Of a stretch of DNA of 64,000 nucleotides, positions 38,101 to 47,520 are shown one piece after another. Every line of letters begins with the position of its first letter. The stretch's first letter is position 1. The stretch comes from Paenibacillus yonginensis (GTDB taxonomy: Bacteria > Bacillota > Bacilli > Paenibacillales > Paenibacillaceae), in contig NZ_CP014167.1 in assembly GCF_001685395.1 (NCBI RefSeq), positions 2,857,501 to 2,921,500 of the forward strand, read 5' to 3'. The notes under the pieces were generated by a model. It searched no databases. It was given only the letters and a program-made list of their open reading frames with translations, and was not told the origin of the DNA. The position numbers and the translations under genes were made by a program.

Positions 38101-39258
38101 TTATCGTCTATTACGAATGCGGGCAAGGATGGTTCCAACTTTTTGCACCGTTTGCTCCATTTCTTGAGTAGTATTACCCAAACCGAAACTAAATCGAATC
38201 GCCGAGCGCAAAAATTGTTCCGGCAGCTTCATCGCCTCCAGCACATGGGAAGGCTCGAGGGAACCGGAGGTGCAAGCCGAACCGCTTGCTACCGCAATTC
38301 CTTCCATATCCAGGTTCATCAGCATCGTCTCCGTTCCAACTTCAGGAAAGCTGACATTTAGAATATTGGGCAGGCGCTCCGTCGGATGCCCGTTTACATG
38401 GTAATGCTCCGGGCCGATTTCGGTATTCAAGCCGTGCAAAAGCGTTTGGCGCAGCGTTTCATAATGAACTCTCCGGCCTTCAAGGTCTGAAGATACGATT
38501 TCAGCCGCTTTGGCGAAACCCGCCAAACCGGCCATGTTCTCCGTACCGGCGCGGCGTTTGCGTTCCTGGTTCCCCCCATAAAGAAGAGGGTCCAGCCCTG
38601 TTCCTCTCCGCAGATACAGGGCTCCTACTCCCTGCGGCCCGTTAATTTTATGAGACGATACGCTGAGCAGATCCACAGGCAGGTCATTTAAAGCCAGACG
38701 GACGCTTCCAAAGGCTTGTACCGCGTCCACATGAAACAAGATCCCGTGTTCTTTGGCCACAGCGCCAATCGCTTCAATCGGATGGAGGGTGCCCACTTCA
38801 TTGTTGCCGTACATCAGGCTGATCAGGATCGTATCCGGCCGAATCGCTTCCTGAACCTGCTCCGGATGAACCTGGCCGTACCGGTCTACAGGCAGGTATG
38901 TCACCTCATAACCCAACTGCTCCAATCTTTCACAGGTATGCAGCACCGCATGATGTTCAGTCTCCGCCGTAATGATATGTTTGCCTTTACCCGCGCTGCG
39001 GCAGGCCGATGCCGCGCCGAATAAAGCCAGATTATCGCTTTCCGTTCCGCCCGAGGTAAAGATCAGCTCATCCGGTCCGCAGCCGAGCGCAGCGGCCACC
39101 TGATCCCTTGCGCCGTTGACAATCCGCTTCGCGTCCCGGCCGAAGGCGTGAATGCTCGAAGCATTGCCGACCGTGCCTTTCATGATTTCAAGCATCGTCT
39201 CCGCTACAAGCGGATGAACCGGCGTGGAAGCCGCGTGATCCAAATATATATGATTCAT
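38101..39258 (-). CDS. iscS: Cysteine desulfurase (IscS/NifS type)
   Basis: This PLP enzyme takes sulfur from cysteine; in Bacillus the YrvO orthologue supplies MnmA for tRNA 2-thiouridine. The 385 residues show the PLP lysine (Lys204 in SVSSHKINGPQG), the PLP-stacking histidine in ETEHHAVLH, and the persulfide cysteine Cys329 in ASGSACTSGSLEPSHV. That loop is of the longer group I (IscS-like) type. In B. subtilis it is flanked by cymR upstream and mnmA downstream; here cymR is 17 kb away and mnmA lies beyond it in the opposite direction. Confidence 0.95.
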   Translation of the reverse strand: MNHIYLDHAASTPVHPLVAETMLEIMKGTVGNASSIHAFGRDAKRIVNGARDQVAAALGCGPDELIFTSGGTESDNLALFGAASACRSAGKGKHIITAETEHHAVLHTCERLEQLGYEVTYLPVDRYGQVHPEQVQEAIRPDTILISLMYGNNEVGTLHPIEAIGAVAKEHGILFHVDAVQAFGSVRLALNDLPVDLLSVSSHKINGPQGVGALYLRRGTGLDPLLYGGNQERKRRAGTENMAGLAGFAKAAEIVSSDLEGRRVHYETLRQTLLHGLNTEIGPEHYHVNGHPTERLPNILNVSFPEVGTETMLMNLDMEGIAVASGSACTSGSLEPSHVLEAMKLPEQFLRSAIRFSFGLGNTTQEMEQTVQKVGTILARIRNRR

Positions 39259-39632
39259 ATCGAAGGACTCCTTAATTCAAACAGTGATAGTGGTACAGGC
39301 GCTCCCTATTCAATTAATCAGTAAAAGTCAAACCCGCGCCGCATCCCTTAGTATAGTCGTTTATACAGCCGGTTACAACGGAATAATCCGTTACCTTTTA
39401 AATTTTCGCCAGTTATCCGGCTCTTAAAACCCAAACGGTAAAAAGGATCTCTTCCCGACACGCAGCCAGCCATTAAAATTACTTGTTCCTATTCAAGAAA
39501 AACGCTATAGGACAAGGCCATCGCCTATGATAAACTATTAATTAACAGCCTAAATTAAAATTCCGGCACCTTAACATGAAACCGCTTACTACATACATGC
39601 GAACAACAAGCAAAAGAGGAGGGCTCCTTATC
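39259..39632. other. Divergent intergenic region, iscS / sensor-regulator
   Basis: These 374 bases lie between the iscS start (minus) and the GTG start of the damaged regulator (plus). They should hold both promoters. On the plus strand TATGATAAAC near 39525 is a possible -10 region. I see no riboswitch, repeat or insertion-sequence end. This is also the left boundary of the accessory segment. Confidence 0.5.
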
Positions 39633-41078
39633 GTGTCAAAACCAGCCATGAAGCCATCCGTTTTATCCCGCTTCTCCATGAACTGGAACCATTTCAAGTC
39701 CAAGCTTCTTCTGAAATATACCTTATCGTACGTCCTGATGTTCTTAATTCCTTTAACCGGCGTGACTCTATTTGTTTATGAAAACGCGGTCAAAAGCCTC
39801 CGCTCCGAAATTGAGCAGTCCAACGTCAACCAGCTGAACCAGGTGAAATCCACGCTGGATGACCGGATGTCCGAGCTGCAGCAAATCGCCAGTAAAATCT
39901 CTTATGACGAACACCTCACTCCCTATATGGTTCATCATCCTTATTATGGGGTTGAGGCCATCCGTTCCTTGACCAGTTACAAGGCCAACAGCGGCATTCT
40001 GGAGGATTTATTCCTGTATTTCCATAATGATTCCCTGATTTATTCCTACCGCGGGCTGGCCGACCTGGACGTTACCTTTAACCGGCTGTATCGGTTTGAG
40101 AACTGGAGCGCCGAACAGGTGCGCAAGGATCTCAACGAATTAAACCATCCCATGATGCGGCCTGCCGACGAGGTCACTGTCAGCTCCAGAAAAGAACCGA
40201 TGCTGGCCCTGATCATACCGATTAAACCTAATGATCCCTATCCTTACGGGAGCATTTTATATTTAATGAAGGAATCGACCTTGATGGGCGTTATGGACTC
40301 GATCCTGAACGATTATTCGGGCAGCAGTTATATTTTTGATGAGAACGAGCAGCTGCTTACGGCCAACAATCACGGGGTCAACCTCCCTGCCAGCGAGCTG
40401 GGTACGCTCTCTTCGCTGGCTCCCGGGATCCATAGCCTCACGCTCAGCGGAGAACAGTATTCCGTCGTTTCGGTCAAATCCGACGAGAACAGCTGGACTT
40501 ACATGACCGTAATGCCCAGCTATCAATTCTTCAGTCATGTGTCTCCGATCAAAAGTTTAATCCTGCTGGTGTTCTGCATTGCCGTTCCTGTTGGTATTAT
40601 CGCAGCTGTCCTGCTCGCCAGACGGCAGTATCACCCGATCCGCGACCTGCTGGAATTCGCCGGGCTGAAGAACGAACCCGGGGTAAACTTCAAGATGCGC
40701 AGCGAATGGGAATGGATCCGCCAAATGTTGCATGATTACAGCGCAAGGATTCACATGCAGCAGCCTTATGTCCGTAACCAGTGCCTGCTTCTGCTGCTCA
40801 AGCACGGCAAACCCGATGATCCGGAGATCAAGGAAATGGTTGCCGCTTCCGGCCTGGAGCTGCCGGATAACCGCGGATATTATTTCTGCCTTATCCTGGC
40901 TTGGGATGACGGACAGGAAGCCGGACCGTCGTGGCGGCATGCTGAAGAAATGCTGAGCGAGCTGGATATTCCCGATCTGGATACCAAAGCCTATGGCCTG
41001 GAATTTTCGCCGACCGGACAGTTTGCACTGATGCTGGCCGTGGCTGCTGATTCTCCGGATGAAGCCGCCCTTCGGGTT
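39633..41078 (+). pseudogene. AraC-type sensor-regulator, 3' part (DNA-binding domain) deleted
   Basis: Residues 1 to about 482 match the YesN/AraC-type regulators that sit beside carbohydrate ABC transporters in Paenibacillus. There is an N-terminal membrane helix (YTLSYVLMFLIPLTGVTLFVY), an extracellular Cache-like sensor (about 60-300), a second helix (ILLVFCIAVPVGIIAAVLLA) and the start of the cytoplasmic linker. Full-length members are usually about 750-780 aa and end in an AraC double HTH. Here the native sequence stops near ...SPDEAALR, and the frame then runs through DNA antisense to the binding-protein gene. The DNA-binding part is missing. The GTG start has AGGAGGG upstream. Confidence 0.85.
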
Positions 41079-42491
41079 CCGGCGAAGCGTAGGGAACGGG
41101 ATTCGGGCCCCTTTGTCCAGCAGCTTCGTTTTGGATTCATTATCAACCCACAGGTCGAAATCGGTCTTGAGTCCTTTATAAATATCCGGCGTTGCAATCG
41201 TTGGAGCCGGAATGCCGTAATCCGGCGTCAAAGTCGCCCGGTATTCCTCGCGGTCGCCGCCGCCCGGTACCGGCAGGTATTGTTTGGTCAGCGTATCCTT
41301 GTCTGTATATTCCCACAGGACGCCTTCAGGCCCTTTGTCGAACAGCAGTGCACCCTCATAGGAATACAGGTAGTCCACCCAGCGCATGCTGGCTTCAGGA
41401 GCCGGATTTTTATTCGAGATTGCAAAAGCGCCGGTCGTGATGCCTCTGTTCTTGGCAATGGCCGGCTTGTCGACCATGTCGCTGCGGACCGGGGCAAACA
41501 TCGGATCTTCGGTGCTAGGGTCTCCGCCTTTGGTCATATAAGCATTCCAGTCCGAGAACAAGGCCACCTGGTTGTTCTGCGCTTTGGCTTTCTTCTGATC
41601 CGCCGTTTGCGAGAAGCTTTCATGGTCCAGCAGATCTTCTTTCCACAGCCGGTTCATAAACTCCAGGTACCCTCTATAACCTTCCTCAAGCGGCGTATAG
41701 TGCACTTTATCCGCATCATCTACATACACTTCTTCATCGTAAATGCCGAAGGCGCCCAGCAGCCAGGTGCGGACTTCCCTGAGGCCGGTCGGGTTGGAAG
41801 CCACGGACAGCGGAATTTCATCGGCTTTGCCGTTGCCGTTCGGATCTTCTTCTTTGACACGTTTCAGGTATTGATACAGCTCTTCCGTTGTTTCCGGCAG
41901 CTTCGTCACGCCAAGCTTTTTCAGGAAATCGCCGTTATACCACATCGGATTGCGGTACCAAGGCTGATTGAAGTCAATGACCGGCAGGGAATAGATATGT
42001 CCGTCCGGAGCGGTAATGGATTTGCGGACATCCGGATTTTCTTCCAGGACCTTCTTGAAATTCGGCGCGTAGTCGTTGATGAGGTCCTCAAGCGGAATCA
42101 AAATGCCCTGCTCCCCGTAGTTCATCTGTTCGGCAGGCGTCAGGCCGGCCGCATAAAAGATGTCGGGATATTCGCCGCTGGCGAAAACCAGATTTTTTTT
42201 CGTATCAAAGCTGTCCTTGGCGGCATTCTGGAATTCAAAATGGATGTTGGTTTTCTTCTCCATCTCCTGCAGCACCGGCATGTCCTTCCAGTTCTGCAGC
42301 CCGACGTCAGGCGCCATCAGGGTGAGGGTAATCGGCTTGCTTACAATCGGGAACCCTTCTTTGCTTACAGTATCAGCCGCATTCCCCGAGCCGCTTGCGT
42401 TCCCGGCATTTCCGCCTCCCCCGCAGCCGGACAGCAAACCCGCCATTAAACCGGCAGACAGGAGCAGGGTCAAACCTTTTTTATGAAACAT
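41079..42491 (-). pseudogene. ABC sugar-binding lipoprotein (LplA type), 3' end deleted
   Basis: This is an extracellular solute-binding lipoprotein of the LplA/YtcQ type. It has a lipoprotein signal (LLLSAGLMAGLLSGCGGGG, lipidated Cys23) and a long type I binding-protein body up to KLLDKGARIPFPTLR. About 470 native residues remain, where family members have roughly 530-560. The frame then continues antisense through the regulator gene to 40557, adding about 170 unrelated residues. Loss of the last 60-90 residues plus this tail probably ruins folding. It is the last gene after the two permeases in an lplB-lplC-lplA order. Confidence 0.85.
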
Positions 42492-42567
42492 AATGAAGTC
42501 CTCCCTTTATCAATGATTGGTGATGGAACCTATTAATCTGATTAGGCAAATAGGAGCGAAATCGTCT

Positions 42568-43530
42568 TTAACCCTTCACGGAGCCGATCATCACGCCTTG
42601 AACGAAATAACGCTGCACAAACGGATAAATGACGATAATCGGCAGTGTCGAAACGATAATGACCGCATATTTCACTAGGGAAGCGATTTCCGCTTTATTG
42701 TTCATCGCCTGGGCAATATCGCTGCTGATCGCCGCACCTGTCGTCTCCGCCGACATTTCCTGCAGAACAAGAATTTGACGCAATACCATCTGCAGCGGAT
42801 ATTTGGTCGTGTCATTCAGGTAAATCAACGCCGGAAAATAACTGTTCCATTGGTTAACCCCGTAGAACAAGGTCATGACCGCAATGATCGGAGCGGACAA
42901 CGGCAAAATGATCTGCACAAACAAACGGGTGTTGGAACAGCCGTCTACCTGCGCGGCTTCTTGAAGCTCCCTTGGAATGGAAGATTGAAAAAACGTCCGC
43001 GCGACAATCAGATTCCAGACGGAAACTCCTGTCGGCAGAATCAGCGCCCATAAGGTGTTCACGAGACCCAGATCCTTCACGACCAGATAAGTGGGGATCA
43101 GGCCGCCGCTGAAGAACATGGTGACCAGAATAAGCCCCAGAAACAGCTTGCGTCCTACCAAATCCGTGCGGCTGAGCGCATAAGCGGATGGAATCGTGAG
43201 CAGCAGGTTCAGCAGGGTGCCCAGGACGGTATACAGAATCGTGTTTCGGTAACCCAGCCATATTTTAGGGTTTTCCAACACCAATTTATATCCGTCAAAG
43301 GTCAGGCCTTTCGGAAACAGCCACATTTCCCCTGAGCTGACGAACTTTGGATTGCTGATGGATGCGCTAATAATGTACACGACCGGATAGAGCACGATAA
43401 GCAGGGCAAGGGCCAGAAAACAATAAGTGACAACCAGGAAAAAACGGTCCGTGCGCGATTCCCTGATCGGCCCGGAGGCCTTTATCCTTCTAGTTGGTTT
43501 GGTTTCCTTAAGTACGGTTGCAGCCGCCAT
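42568..43530 (-). CDS. Carbohydrate ABC permease, LplC/YtcP type
   Basis: This is an inner-membrane permease subunit (320 aa) of a CUT1-type ABC importer for oligosaccharides. It has six membrane segments and the EAA loop ELQEAAQVDGCSNTRLFVQIILPLSAP, which contacts the ATPase. The C-terminus QRYFVQGVMIGSVKG is typical of this subfamily. The ATG at 43528-43530 follows GGAGGCGG; the longer frame is not used. It overlaps nothing and lies 16 bp after lplB. No ATPase gene is present, so a shared MsmX-like ATPase encoded elsewhere is expected. Confidence 0.93.
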   Translation of the reverse strand: MAAATVLKETKPTRRIKASGPIRESRTDRFFLVVTYCFLALALLIVLYPVVYIISASISNPKFVSSGEMWLFPKGLTFDGYKLVLENPKIWLGYRNTILYTVLGTLLNLLLTIPSAYALSRTDLVGRKLFLGLILVTMFFSGGLIPTYLVVKDLGLVNTLWALILPTGVSVWNLIVARTFFQSSIPRELQEAAQVDGCSNTRLFVQIILPLSAPIIAVMTLFYGVNQWNSYFPALIYLNDTTKYPLQMVLRQILVLQEMSAETTGAAISSDIAQAMNNKAEIASLVKYAVIIVSTLPIIVIYPFVQRYFVQGVMIGSVKG

Positions 43531-43546
43531 AAGCCGCCTCCTTTCT

Positions 43547-44503
43547 TTACCACAGACTGGTTTCGCTTGTCCGTCTGGCAAGTCGGTTGACCGCAATCAG
43601 CAGAATCGCATTGACCACCGAGTTGAACAGACCTACCGCCGTGGAGAAGCTGTACTGCGCGCTGACCAGGCCGGACCGGTAGACAAATGTAGAGATAATA
43701 TCCGAGGAGTCCATATTCAACGAGTTCTGCAGCAGCAGCACTTTCTCGTAGCCAATGCCCAGGATGTTGCCGACATTCAAAATAAGCAGAATCGTGATCG
43801 TTGGAATAATCGTCGGAACATTGATATGGAGCATTCGTTTGAACCGGCTGGCTCCGTCCATGATCGCTGCCTCATGCAGCTGGGGATCAACGGCCGACAG
43901 CGCAGCCAAATAGATGATGGTGCCCCATCCAGTGCTCTGCCAGACGCCCGACAAAACGTAAACCGTTTTGAACCAGCGCGGGTCTGTCAGAAAATCGGGA
44001 GGTTGAAAACCTAAAAACTCGATGAACTTCACGATCATCCCCGATGACGGGGAGAGAAACGTAATGATCATCCCGGCCATCACGACCACGGAAATAAAAT
44101 GCGGCGCGTAGGTAACGGTCTGCACCGTTTTCTTGAAGAAACCGTTGCGGACCTCGTTAAAGGCCAACGCCAGAATGATGGGCAGCGGAAACCCTACGGC
44201 CAGCTCATACAAGCTGAGACTAAATGTGTTCCATAATAAATCGCCGAAATAATAAGAATGGAAGAAACGCTCAAAATGCTCAAAGCCGACCCACGGACTT
44301 CCTGTGATGCCTTTCACTGGTGAAAAGTTTTTGAACGCAATCTGTATGCCGTACATCGGCCAGTAACAGAACACCAGGAAAAAGAGCAGCGCAGGCGCCA
44401 AAAACAAATAAAGCTCCCAATTCATGAAAATCCGGCTGCTCAGCGTTCGGCCCCCCGTCATGGGTTCGCCGCTTGCCGCCATGCGTTTTCCTTCTCTTCT
44501 CAT
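43547..44503 (-). CDS. Carbohydrate ABC permease, LplB/YteP type
   Basis: This is the first permease subunit (318 aa) of the sugar importer. It has six membrane segments, beginning with YLFLAPALLFFLVFCYWPMYGIQIAFKNF. The EAA loop reads QLHEAAIMDGASRFKRMLHINVPTIIPT. The IGYEKVLLLQN motif is characteristic of LplB-type partners of LplA binding proteins. It is first in the operon. The start has GGAGAG about ten bases upstream. A cre site lies 87 bases before the start codon, so catabolite repression of the operon is likely. Confidence 0.93.
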   Translation of the reverse strand: MRREGKRMAASGEPMTGGRTLSSRIFMNWELYLFLAPALLFFLVFCYWPMYGIQIAFKNFSPVKGITGSPWVGFEHFERFFHSYYFGDLLWNTFSLSLYELAVGFPLPIILALAFNEVRNGFFKKTVQTVTYAPHFISVVVMAGMIITFLSPSSGMIVKFIEFLGFQPPDFLTDPRWFKTVYVLSGVWQSTGWGTIIYLAALSAVDPQLHEAAIMDGASRFKRMLHINVPTIIPTITILLILNVGNILGIGYEKVLLLQNSLNMDSSDIISTFVYRSGLVSAQYSFSTAVGLFNSVVNAILLIAVNRLARRTSETSLW

Positions 44504-44589
44504 TTGTTCAGATCTCTCCTTCCTCCTTTTGAATAGAAAAGTTGACCCGGCAGTGTCAGCCTATCCGGACCATCCGGCGCCTCTCTTTA

Positions 44590-44605
44590 TTGCTAGCGCT
44601 TACAA
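44590..44605 (-). promoter_or_regulatory. Catabolite-responsive element (CcpA site)
   Basis: On the minus strand the 16 bases TTGTAAGCGCTAGCAA fit the cre consensus WTGNAANCGNWNNCWW at every defined position. It lies in the 391-bp gap between lplB (minus) and the GH125 gene (plus), closer to lplB, and could act on both. Confidence 0.8.
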
Positions 44606-44676
44606 TTCAAATTGTATGGAATGGTAGCTGACACCGTAAATATGTAAGATCTGAATTGTCAGGTTCAGCCTGGGAA

Positions 44677-44699
44677 AAAGCCTTGTCAGACAAGGCTTT
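44677..44699. promoter_or_regulatory. 23-bp near-perfect dyad (operator or attenuator)
   Basis: Arms AAAGCCTTGTC (44677-44687) and GACAAGGCTTT (44689-44699) are separated by one base. On the minus strand it is followed by more T (CTTTTTCCC), so it could be an attenuator in an lplB leader; it could equally be a regulator operator. Apart from this dyad and the cre, the 44504-44894 gap shows no gene. Confidence 0.55.
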
Positions 44700-44894
44700 C
44701 CGTCTCCCTTCTGTCTTTGATTCCCCCCGGTGACTTCCGGCTGGAATATGTCGTTTTTAACCCCGGATTCCCCGGTTCAAATGATACATATTGTGCTTTC
44801 CGCTTCTGTATGTAAATCTGTCTATCGAAGTCTGTCACTGCGAGCCTTTCTATGATATGCCCAACTAACAGAGGATCTAGGAGGATTAAAGATC

Positions 44895-46184
44895 ATGATT
44901 ACGACTAAGCTGCCTCAAGTGATCGAACAGTTTCTGGACAAAGCCGACCAACGCCTGGCTGCTCATCCCGAGCTCCGGAAGCTCTTCCGCAACTGCTTCC
45001 CCAATACGCTGGAGACGACCACCAAACGGCTGGAAGACGGAACTACCTTTGTATTTACCGGAGACATTCCGGCGATGTGGCTGAGAGATTCAACCGAGCA
45101 GGTTCGCCACTATATCCCTTTTGCGAAAGAAGATTCAGAGCTGCAGGACATTATGGAGGGCCTGATTGCCCGCCAGATGTTCTATATCAACATTGATCCC
45201 TACACCAACGCCTTTAACGAAACGGCCAATGACCGACATTACCGGGCGACGGACGAATGCGATTTGAATCCGTGGATGTGGGAGCGAAAATATGAGCTGG
45301 ACTCGCTTTGTTTTCCCGTGCAGCTCCTCTATGAATATTGGCAGACAACCGGACGGACGTCCATGTTTGACGATGCCTGCTACCAGGCGCTGAGCAGTAT
45401 TGTCCAGGTGATACAGACAGAGCAGCACCATATGGAAAAATCCCCTTACCGGTTCGTACGTCAAACCGAGCTCGAAACGGAGACCTTGCAGAACGATGGC
45501 CGCGGGCTGCCGGTGAACTATACGGGCATGAGCTGGTCCGGCTTCCGTCCAAGCGATGATGCCAATCTGTTCGGCTACAACATTCCGTCCAATATGTTTG
45601 CGGTTGTCATTCTCGGTCACATCCGGGAAATCGCCGAGGATATCTATAAGGATAGCAGACTCGCCGCACGGGCGAACAAGCTGCGTAAGGAGATCGATTA
45701 CGGCATTCGGGCCTACGGCATTTACAACCATCCCGTATACGGCCAAATTTATGCCTATGAAACGGACGGCTTCGGGAATTACTGCCTGATGGACGATGCC
45801 GGCACGCCGGGGCTGATGTCGATTCCTTACATCGGTTATGTCACGGCAGATGATCCGATTTACCAAAATACACGCTGGTTTGCTTTAAGCTTTGACAATC
45901 CGTTCTATTTCGAAGGCAAATTCGCCAAAGGCATTGGCAGTCCGCATACACCGGGCGGCTATGTCTGGCATATGGCCTTGGCCATGCAGGCCATAACCTC
46001 GACGGACGACGAAGAGATCAAAGCCCTGATCGACACACTGATCGCCACCGACGCCGGCACCGGTTATATGCATGAAGGATTCCACCCCGACAATCCTGCC
46101 GACTTCTCACGGCCTTGGTTCGCCTGGTCCAACAGCCTGTTCGCCGCTTTGATCTGCAAAGCGATGGATAAAGGACTGGTTTAG
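44895..46184 (+). CDS. GH125 exo-alpha-1,6-mannosidase
   Basis: Glycoside hydrolase family 125 enzymes are metal-independent exo-alpha-1,6-mannosidases acting on N-glycan or mannan ends. The 429 residues show the family hallmark TGDIPAMWLRDSTEQVRHYIPF at about 55-75. ECDLNPWMWERKYELDSLCFP and GMSWSGFRPSDDAN follow, and FAWSNSLFAALI lies near the end. There is no signal peptide, so it is cytoplasmic and works on imported oligosaccharides. It is divergent from the lpl transporter operon and shares its regulatory gap. An AGGAGG site precedes the ATG. GH38 and GH3 genes lie 12-17 kb downstream. Confidence 0.94.
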   Translation: MITTKLPQVIEQFLDKADQRLAAHPELRKLFRNCFPNTLETTTKRLEDGTTFVFTGDIPAMWLRDSTEQVRHYIPFAKEDSELQDIMEGLIARQMFYINIDPYTNAFNETANDRHYRATDECDLNPWMWERKYELDSLCFPVQLLYEYWQTTGRTSMFDDACYQALSSIVQVIQTEQHHMEKSPYRFVRQTELETETLQNDGRGLPVNYTGMSWSGFRPSDDANLFGYNIPSNMFAVVILGHIREIAEDIYKDSRLAARANKLRKEIDYGIRAYGIYNHPVYGQIYAYETDGFGNYCLMDDAGTPGLMSIPYIGYVTADDPIYQNTRWFALSFDNPFYFEGKFAKGIGSPHTPGGYVWHMALAMQAITSTDDEEIKALIDTLIATDAGTGYMHEGFHPDNPADFSRPWFAWSNSLFAALICKAMDKGLV

Positions 46185-46226
46185 GCGCTGGTTTAGGCCC
46201 CGCTTAGAAAGCTTTCACCACAAGAA

Positions 46227-46280
46227 ACAGCCAACCCGGCTGCAGGCCTGCCTGCGGTCAAGGTTGGCTGTCCTCTTTTT
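46227..46280 (+). terminator. Terminator of the GH125 gene
   Basis: Arms ACAGCCAACC (46227-46236) and GGTTGGCTGT (46262-46271) are followed by CCTCTTTTT. Confidence 0.85.
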
Positions 46281-46394
46281 CCCCGAATATCAGAAATTAT
46301 GCCTAAAAACGGTACACATGCCCTGCCTCAAACATACCATATCTCATCAACGGGCATCAGCCTAATTTAGATTGAAGGGTTGGAGTAGAGAAAT

Positions 46395-47225
46395 ATGGTA
46401 TCTTATATGGATTTCACCTCACCTTCCGTGCAGTTTACTTACGATTTGAAGAATAACAATTTCTTCACCAAGGACAGCCATAACCTGATCAACGCCCTCG
46501 GTGTCCAACAGCTTAATACGCTTGGCAATACCTCTCTGCTTGATATCTACCTCAGCAAATCCAATGTAATCGAACCGCATACGCATCAAAACGCCTCAGA
46601 GCTGGTCTATTGCATTTCGGGGGCTGCCGTTGTTTCGCTGATCAATCCTTTTACAAAAAAGCTCATTAATCTGCCGATTACACCCGGTCAGGTTGCCAAC
46701 GTGCCTCAAGGCTGGTGGCACTATGAAATCGCCTCGGAGGATAACACGCATCTGCTTGCTATCTTTGACGCGCCGACCCCGGAAGTTATCCTCGGCTCGG
46801 ATTTGCTCCGCCTGACGCCAGCTAACGTGTTTGCCCACACTTACTGCCTGAACGAAGCGATGGTTAAAGAAACTTTAGCTCCTATTACCGATTCCGTGGT
46901 GATCGGCCCTCCAAACAACTGCGTAAACGGCAAACCCTCGGGCATTAATGCCAATATCGGACACGGCATGGTGCCCGGATACTACAATCAGCCTACAGCC
47001 CGCCAAGACCGGCAGGCTTCGTACAACAACCAGACATATGGTCAAACTTATGGACAGCAGTACGACGCAGGCGCCGGACAGTGGAATGGCCAGCAGTATC
47101 CTTATAATGAAGCCTATACGACGCCAGCCCAGACGCAAACACAGACGCAGACACAGACGCAGACACAGACGCAGACACAAACGCAGTCCCAGCAGCCGAG
47201 ATACTACAGCATTTGGGAGCGTTAA
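46395..47225 (+). CDS. Cupin-domain protein with TQ-repeat tail
   Basis: The protein has 276 residues. The first half is a cupin (about 50-130) with the metal-type motif EPHTHQNASELVYCISGAAVV and the second cupin motif PGQVANVPQGWWHYEIASEDNTHLLAIFD. The His/Glu set of motif 1 is intact. From about residue 190 the sequence becomes low-complexity, rich in Gln, Tyr, Asn and Gly. It then has a pure Thr-Gln run of about 20 residues before SQQPRYYSIWER. There is no signal peptide. The combination resembles spore or surface proteins with a sticky tail, but I cannot name a function. Confidence 0.82.
   Translation: MVSYMDFTSPSVQFTYDLKNNNFFTKDSHNLINALGVQQLNTLGNTSLLDIYLSKSNVIEPHTHQNASELVYCISGAAVVSLINPFTKKLINLPITPGQVANVPQGWWHYEIASEDNTHLLAIFDAPTPEVILGSDLLRLTPANVFAHTYCLNEAMVKETLAPITDSVVIGPPNNCVNGKPSGINANIGHGMVPGYYNQPTARQDRQASYNNQTYGQTYGQQYDAGAGQWNGQQYPYNEAYTTPAQTQTQTQTQTQTQTQTQTQSQQPRYYSIWER
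47132..47193 (+). repeat. Coding TQ microsatellite
   Basis: About five copies of a 12-base unit (CAGACGCAGACA with small variants) encode alternating Gln-Thr in the cupin protein. The unit keeps frame, so copy-number change would lengthen or shorten the tail by four residues at a time. Confidence 0.85.
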
Positions 47226-47336
47226 TCCTGCCGGGCTGTTTGTCCAAGACAATGGCGGAATAGGAAAGCTGTCTAGTCCACCTCAAACTCCCGCAGCATA
47301 AGATACAGCATAGTCAAACCAAAGGAGGTTGAAACC

Positions 47337-47447
47337 ATGAGTGAAGTAGGTGGAGTGGGTGCCGGCTACGGCGCTTTCACATCAACTGGCGCTATCCTTG
47401 TTCTGTTTATCCTTTTGGTAATCATCAGCCGTTCTTTCCTGGTGTAA
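47337..47447 (+). CDS. YjcZ-family sporulation peptide (36 aa)
   Basis: This is a 36-codon gene with an excellent AAAGGAGG seven bases upstream. The peptide starts MSEVGGVGAGYGAF and ends in one hydrophobic helix (AILVLFILLVIIS) with a short tail. This Gly/Tyr-rich start plus C-terminal helix is the YjcZ family found in endospore formers, where members are small sporulation-associated membrane peptides. It is followed by a terminator at 47494. It supports an endospore-forming host. Confidence 0.85.
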   Translation: MSEVGGVGAGYGAFTSTGAILVLFILLVIISRSFLV

Positions 47448-47493
47448 CCGGCTAAAGGATTCAATCGGCCGATCGTCGACTATTAAGCCAAAA

Positions 47494-47520
47494 AGCCTCC
47501 GCGTTAGCGGGGGTTTCTTG
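47494..47520 (+). terminator. Terminator after the YjcZ-type gene
   Basis: The hairpin CCTCCGC-GTTA-GCGGGGG runs into TTTCTT, with stem at about 47496-47513. Confidence 0.75.

Noticed and set aside
39576..42449. A single 957-aa protein on the plus strand
   Set aside because: Only the first 480 or so residues look native; the rest is antisense to the lipoprotein gene. I treat it as a truncated regulator.
40557..42491. A single 644-aa binding protein on the minus strand
   Set aside because: The last 170 or so residues are antisense to the regulator, so the native part ends near 41079.
47132..47193. CRISPR-like repeat array
   Set aside because: The units are contiguous 12-mers with no spacers and encode a Thr-Gln tract in frame.
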